From contig JAGVLR010000107.1 of assembly GCA_020054175.1 (NCBI GenBank), forward strand, positions 1 through 8,909: a stretch of DNA of 8,909 bases, read 5' to 3'. The notes under the pieces were generated by a model, which worked only from the letters and a program-made list of their open reading frames with translations, searched no databases and was not told where the DNA came from. A program made the translations under genes and the position numbers. Positions within the stretch are counted from its first letter, which is position 1. Every line of letters begins with the position of its first letter. Of the stretch, positions 5,778 to 8,909 are shown piece after piece. This DNA comes from Candidatus Dadabacteria bacterium. Its GTDB lineage: Bacteria; Desulfobacterota_D; UBA1144; Nemesobacterales; UBA2774.

Positions 5778-7441
5778 TATTCCTTGTATCTCTGGAGCGG
5801 AAGCGGAACGAACCACTCGTTGGGCTGTATGCCGAGCGGGTATACGATCACGTTTGCGAAACGCTTGTTCACGGCGACGGTGGCCTTCCGGCAGAAGAGG
5901 AAGGTATAGGGCTGCTCCTCGTTGATTATCTCCGAGAACTGTCTGTAAAGCTGTATGCGCTTATCCCTGTCGAACTCCTGCCGGGCCTCTTCTATAAGCC
6001 TGTCGGTTTCGGCATTTTTAAATCCTATAAAGTTGGAGCCGGATTCGGCCTGCGTCGAGCTCCATATCTGGTAGGGGTCAGACTCTATACCCATCGACCA
6101 AGCGAGCGTCACCGCGTCGAATTTCCTGTCGTTGAGCCTCGTCGTGAAAACGGCCCACTCCGTCTTTCTTATGGTCATCTGTATCCCTACGGCATCGAGC
6201 TCTTCCTTCAATATCGTGGCTATCTTCTCGCCCGTGTCGGAGCCGCCGGGTATGAGGAATTCGAACGCGAACTTGACGCCGTCCTTGTCCCTTATCCCGT
6301 CGCCGTCGTGGTCGACCCACCCGGCCTCTTCGAGGAGCTTCCTCGCGGCCGCCGGGTCGTACGGGATGGGCTCGATGGATTTATCGTACTCAGGGCTGTT
6401 TATGTAGAACGGGTTCGTTACGATAGCCCCGAGGCCGTACATGACCTTGTCGAGTATCAGCTCCCTGTTCACGAGATGCGTAAGGGCCGTCCTGACGCGC
6501 TTGTCGGCGAAATAAGGCCTTCTCGAATTCCATCCTATGTAGCTGTAGTTGGGCGTGAAATAGCTGAACTTGTCGAAGTGCTTTTCGAAATCGGGCGAAT
6601 TCGTCTGCATCTGCCACTGTATCGGGGTCAGGCTCGCTACGTCCAGCTCCTGGCGCTTCAGCACTTGGAGCGCTACGGACGAGTCCGTGATTATCCTGAA
6701 TACTATCCGGTTAAGGTGCGGCTCCTTGCCCCAGTAATCGGGATTTTTTTCGAGAACTACTTCCCTGCCTGTCGTCCATTTGACGAACTTGAACGGCCCG
6801 GTGCCGACGGGGCTTCTACCGGCGGGGTTGGTGTTGAAATCACCGTTCTCGAATACGTGCTTCGGCACTATCGGCATCCCGCCGCAGAATTCGAGCGCGA
6901 GGAAATAGGGCCTCGCGTACGTGAATTTCACGGTGAGGTCGTCTATCGCCTCGACGTCCCTTATCTCCTGGTAATAACTCCTCAGCTGAGGCGCGTCCAC
7001 CTTCGGGTTCATTATCGTATCGTAAGAGAAGACGACGTCCGCCGAAGTGAAAGGAGCCCCGTCGTGCCACTTGACGCCTTCCTCTATCTTGAAGGTGTAT
7101 GTGAGCTTGTCTTCCGATATCTCCCACGACTCCGCGAGGAGCGGTTTCAGCTCGAGCGTCTCGTTGTCCCTTTCTATAAGAGTTTCGTAAATGTTGCCGC
7201 TGTTTATTACTCCTTCGTACGCATCCGTCGCAACAATGGGATTAAGAGTCCCCGGCTCGGCGCCGAGGTGGTATATGAGCCAGTCGCCTTCAACCGGCTC
7301 GCCGGCGGGTGATTCCGTCCCGGAGCTTTCGGCAGTGCCTCCTTCCTTTTGCGCCGTTTTGTTCTCGCCGCCAGACTTGCACGAGACTGACATGAGCAGG
7401 GCCACTAAAAGCAGGACTGAGTAAAGGGATAGGGTTCTCAA
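5777..7441 (-). CDS. Lipoprotein solute-binding protein, peptide/nickel family (SBP_bac_5)
   Basis: The extracytoplasmic receptor (554 residues) that captures substrate, probably peptides, and passes it to the permeases encoded next to it. The N-terminus is a lipoprotein signal: Arg2, a hydrophobic core (about 4-18) and Cys21 in SVSC. The residue at -3 is Ser rather than the usual Leu, so the lipobox is imperfect. A low-complexity linker rich in Gly, Ser, Thr and Glu (22-52) tethers the domain. The family signature covers LLAESWEISEDKLTYTFKIE (101-120) and WHDGAPFTSADVVFSYD (125-141). Also typical are GTGPFKFVKW (213-222), NPDYWG (233-238), the RPYFADKRVRTALTHLVNRE stretch (308-327) and the acidic loop DHDGDGIRDKDG (377-388). 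The length is normal for DppA/AppA-like proteins; it does not look like YejA. The start is TTG at 7441 with AAGGAG 7 nt upstream. It follows the slipin gene after 33 bp. Substrate specificity cannot be read from the sequence. Confidence 0.95.
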   Translation of the reverse strand: MRTLSLYSVLLLVALLMSVSCKSGGENKTAQKEGGTAESSGTESPAGEPVEGDWLIYHLGAEPGTLNPIVATDAYEGVINSGNIYETLIERDNETLELKPLLAESWEISEDKLTYTFKIEEGVKWHDGAPFTSADVVFSYDTIMNPKVDAPQLRSYYQEIRDVEAIDDLTVKFTYARPYFLALEFCGGMPIVPKHVFENGDFNTNPAGRSPVGTGPFKFVKWTTGREVVLEKNPDYWGKEPHLNRIVFRIITDSSVALQVLKRQELDVASLTPIQWQMQTNSPDFEKHFDKFSYFTPNYSYIGWNSRRPYFADKRVRTALTHLVNRELILDKVMYGLGAIVTNPFYINSPEYDKSIEPIPYDPAAARKLLEEAGWVDHDGDGIRDKDGVKFAFEFLIPGGSDTGEKIATILKEELDAVGIQMTIRKTEWAVFTTRLNDRKFDAVTLAWSMGIESDPYQIWSSTQAESGSNFIGFKNAETDRLIEEARQEFDRDKRIQLYRQFSEIINEEQPYTFLFCRKATVAVNKRFANVIVYPLGIQPNEWFVPLPLQRYKE

Positions 7442-7448
7442 ATTTCTT

Positions 7449-7454
7449 CTCCTT
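7449..7454 (-). promoter_or_regulatory. Ribosome binding site that fixes the TTG start of the binding protein
   Basis: AAGGAG on the minus strand lies 7 nt before TTG at 7441-7439. The TTG is immediately followed by the positively charged start and hydrophobic core of the lipoprotein signal, and no ATG is in frame before the signal core. The TTG is therefore the sensible start. Confidence 0.7.
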
Positions 7455-7474
7455 GGCGGATTCTATCGTATGCG

Positions 7475-8224
7475 CTAATCGGACAGCTTCTTCAAGAGCG
7501 GCGTGATCAGGTCGAGCGGCAGCGGAAATACTATCGTCGAGCTTTTTTCGGAGGCCATCTCGGACATCGTCTGAAGGTATCTCAGCTGAAGCGCCATCGG
7601 GTTCCGCGAGAGTATATCCGACGCCTCGGACAGCTTGGCCGCCGCCTGGAATTCTCCCTCGGCCGCGATGATCTTCGCCCGCCTTTCCCTCTCGGCCTCT
7701 GCCTGCTTTGCCATGGCTCGCTGCATCTCCTGCGGAAGGTCGACGTACTTCACCTCTACCAGAGTAACCTTGATCCCCCAGGGGTCGGTCTGCTTGTCGA
7801 GGACTCCCTGGAGCTTCAAGTTAAGCGTTTCCCTTTCGGCGAGGAGCTGATCGAGCTCCACCTGTCCGAGAATACTCCTTAGAGTCGTCTGTGCAAGCTG
7901 GGAAGTGGCGTAGAGATAATTCTCGACCTGTATGACCGCCTTGACCGGGTCCACTACGCGGAAGTAAACGACGGCGTTCACCTTCACCGAAACGTTGTCC
8001 TTCGTGATTATATCCTGAGGCGGAACGTCCATGGTGATGATCCTGAGGCTTATCTTTATCATCTTGTCCACCATCGGGATTATCCACTTAAAGCCGGGGC
8101 CCTTCGGCGCGACGATTCTGCCCAGCCTGAAAACTACTCCCCTTTCGTACTCGTTAAGAATCCTCACACCCGAAAGAATGAGTATCACTATTATCACTAC
8201 GAATATTACGACCGGCGAAAACAT
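7475..8224 (-). CDS. Slipin / stomatin-like SPFH-domain membrane protein
   Basis: A 249-residue membrane-anchored scaffold protein of the slipin (stomatin/prohibitin, SPFH) family. Such proteins oligomerise at lipid microdomains and partner with NfeD proteases. An N-terminal membrane segment (about 3-20) is followed by the stomatin N-motif ILNEYERGVVFRLGR (22-36) and GPGFKWIIPMVDK (42-54). The SPFH core includes VPPQDIITKDNVSVKVNAVV (67-86) and the stomatin signature around LAQTTLRSILGQVELDQLLA (110-129). An alanine/glutamate-rich helix (about 166-200, AEAERERRAKIIAAEGEFQA) is the coiled-coil arm. The C-terminus STIVFPLPLDLI (229-240) is hydrophobic, like the segment of Pyrococcus stomatin PH1511 cut by its NfeD partner PH1510. 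ATG at 8224 has a perfect AGGAGG (8232-8237) 7 nt upstream. It lies 25 nt after the nfeD stop, the classic two-gene arrangement. Confidence 0.95.
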   Translation of the reverse strand: MFSPVVIFVVIIVILILSGVRILNEYERGVVFRLGRIVAPKGPGFKWIIPMVDKMIKISLRIITMDVPPQDIITKDNVSVKVNAVVYFRVVDPVKAVIQVENYLYATSQLAQTTLRSILGQVELDQLLAERETLNLKLQGVLDKQTDPWGIKVTLVEVKYVDLPQEMQRAMAKQAEAERERRAKIIAAEGEFQAAAKLSEASDILSRNPMALQLRYLQTMSEMASEKSSTIVFPLPLDLITPLLKKLSD

Positions 8225-8249
8225 GTGCGGGCCTCCTATGAATATTTAA

Positions 8250-8909
8250 TTATGCCTTTTTTACTTTAAGCCTGAATCCCTCGAGTGTCTTTTCCACCCT
8301 TATCCGCTCGCCCTTCCCTATGGGCTCGTCGCTTACTGCGTCCCAGTACTCCCCGTTGATATACACCTTACCGGACGCGTGAATATCCGATACGGCATCG
8401 CCCGATTCCCCTATGAGCCCTTCGAGGCCGAGCCGGGGCGCGAGCTTCTGCGCCTTTATCAAATAGAATACAACGTATGCGAAGAATACGCCGAAGGCCA
8501 GCGTCGATGCTATGACGACGTCGAAGCCGACGCGGACGTCCGATTCCGGCGTGTCGAAAAGCAGAAGCGCCCCGAGCGCGAAGCTCACAAGCCCGCCGAT
8601 GGCCAAAAGGCCGTATCCCGAGACATACACCTCCGCGACAAAGAGCGCTACCCCGACGAGGAGAAGAGCTATTCCGGCATAGTTGAACGGCAGCACCTGG
8701 AACGATACGAACCCCATCAATAAACAGATAACCCCGGCGACCCCGGGGAATATGAGCCCCGGATTGTAGAATTCGAGAAGGAGCCCGAGCGAGCCCAGCG
8801 AAAGGAGCAGGAACGCGATGTCGGGCGTGCTTATAATGTCTATGAATTTCTGCTTGGCCGTCATTTTGACGTTCCTCACCGGGGCGTCCTTCGTGAGGAG
8901 AGTTCTTTC
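8250..8909 (-). CDS. nfeD: NfeD-type membrane protein, C-terminal part (N-terminus beyond window)
   Basis: The frame is open from the window edge and ends at TAA 8252-8250, giving 219 residues. Five hydrophobic segments are seen at about residues 31-51, 58-74, 79-102, 105-122 and 135-155, including LLLEFYNPGLIFPGVAGVI, the characteristic first NfeD membrane motif. The last about 60 residues (GLIGESGDAV, GKVYINGEYWDAVS, IRVEKTLEGFRLKVK) form the soluble OB-fold domain of NfeD. In long NfeD proteins a ClpP-class serine protease domain comes before the membrane part. The residues entering from the edge (ERTLLTKDAPVRNVKMTAKQ) look like the linker after such a domain, so a long-form protease is likely but its Ser/Lys dyad is not visible. 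A GTG at 8879 is in frame but is probably internal, because the frame continues upstream without a stop. It is followed at 25 bp by its usual partner, slipin. Confidence 0.93.
   Translation of the reverse strand, partial: ERTLLTKDAPVRNVKMTAKQKFIDIISTPDIAFLLLSLGSLGLLLEFYNPGLIFPGVAGVICLLMGFVSFQVLPFNYAGIALLLVGVALFVAEVYVSGYGLLAIGGLVSFALGALLLFDTPESDVRVGFDVVIASTLAFGVFFAYVVFYLIKAQKLAPRLGLEGLIGESGDAVSDIHASGKVYINGEYWDAVSDEPIGKGERIRVEKTLEGFRLKVKKA

Noticed and set aside
6278..6313. DHDGDGIRDKDG in the binding protein as an EF-hand-like calcium site
   Set aside because: A DxDGDGxxDxxG loop is common in this position in peptide-binding proteins of the family, so it is not a special feature, although calcium binding is possible.
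6308..7312. A 334-codon open frame on the plus strand opposite the binding-protein gene
   Set aside because: It lies wholly antisense to a clearly conserved gene, is rich in Arg, Tyr, Val and Glu, shows no family motifs, and is explained by codon bias of the real gene leaving the opposite frame open.
8877..8879. GTG at 8879 as the true start of a short NfeD protein
   Set aside because: The frame continues open to the window edge with residues like the linker of long NfeD proteins, and no Shine-Dalgarno precedes the GTG. It cannot be excluded without the upstream sequence.
1..8909. CRISPR arrays, mobile elements, tRNA/rRNA genes, or a novel defence or biosynthetic system
   Set aside because: No spaced direct repeats, transposase or integrase motifs, or RNA gene signatures were seen by eye. 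All space beyond about 150 bp is filled by recognisable genes.

Overview
The window reads almost entirely as one strand of ordinary bacterial genes, all transcribed on the minus strand, from the right edge to the left. It looks like a chromosomal stretch of a Gram-negative-type bacterium of moderately high GC: a secreted lipoprotein feeds an ABC importer, and slipin/NfeD and the yceD-rpmF-fab cluster are standard bacterial genes. Frequent ATA (Ile) and AGG (Arg) codons together with high GC would fit a Desulfobacterota- or Dadabacteria-like lineage, but that placement is a guess. I see no phage, insertion sequence, CRISPR array, tRNA or rRNA.

Layout in order of transcription. (1) 8909-8250: the C-terminal half of an NfeD-type membrane protein, cut by the window edge. 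(2) 8224-7475: a slipin/stomatin-type SPFH protein behind a perfect Shine-Dalgarno; nfeD plus slipin is a widely conserved pair. (3) 7441-5777: a lipoprotein solute-binding protein of the peptide/nickel family, with a TTG start. (4) A 152-bp AT-rich gap with two stem-loops and a promoter-like region with an inverted repeat. (5) 5624-4623 and 4626-3622: two inner-membrane permeases with a 4-bp overlap, resembling YejB and YejE. (6) 3546-2563 and 2555-1593: two separate ATPase subunits of the OppD/DppD and OppF/DppF type. (7) A 92-bp gap with a good promoter candidate. (8) 1500-988 yceD, 965-772 rpmF (ribosomal protein L32, frame broken by one base as read) and 740-1 fabD (partial), the usual ribosome/fatty-acid-synthesis cluster but with no plsX or fabH between rpmF and fabD.

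Functionally there are three blocks: membrane quality control (NfeD-slipin), a complete five-gene peptide-type importer, and a housekeeping cluster linking rRNA/ribosome assembly to fatty-acid synthesis. Gaps of 25 and 33 bp join nfeD, slipin and the binding protein, so the first two blocks may share a transcript.

I do not find a convincing undescribed system. The points most worth a second look are the one-base frame break in rpmF, the Yej-like permeases paired with unfused ATPases, the physical link of NfeD-slipin to the importer, and the identical four-cysteine C-terminal motifs in both ATPases.
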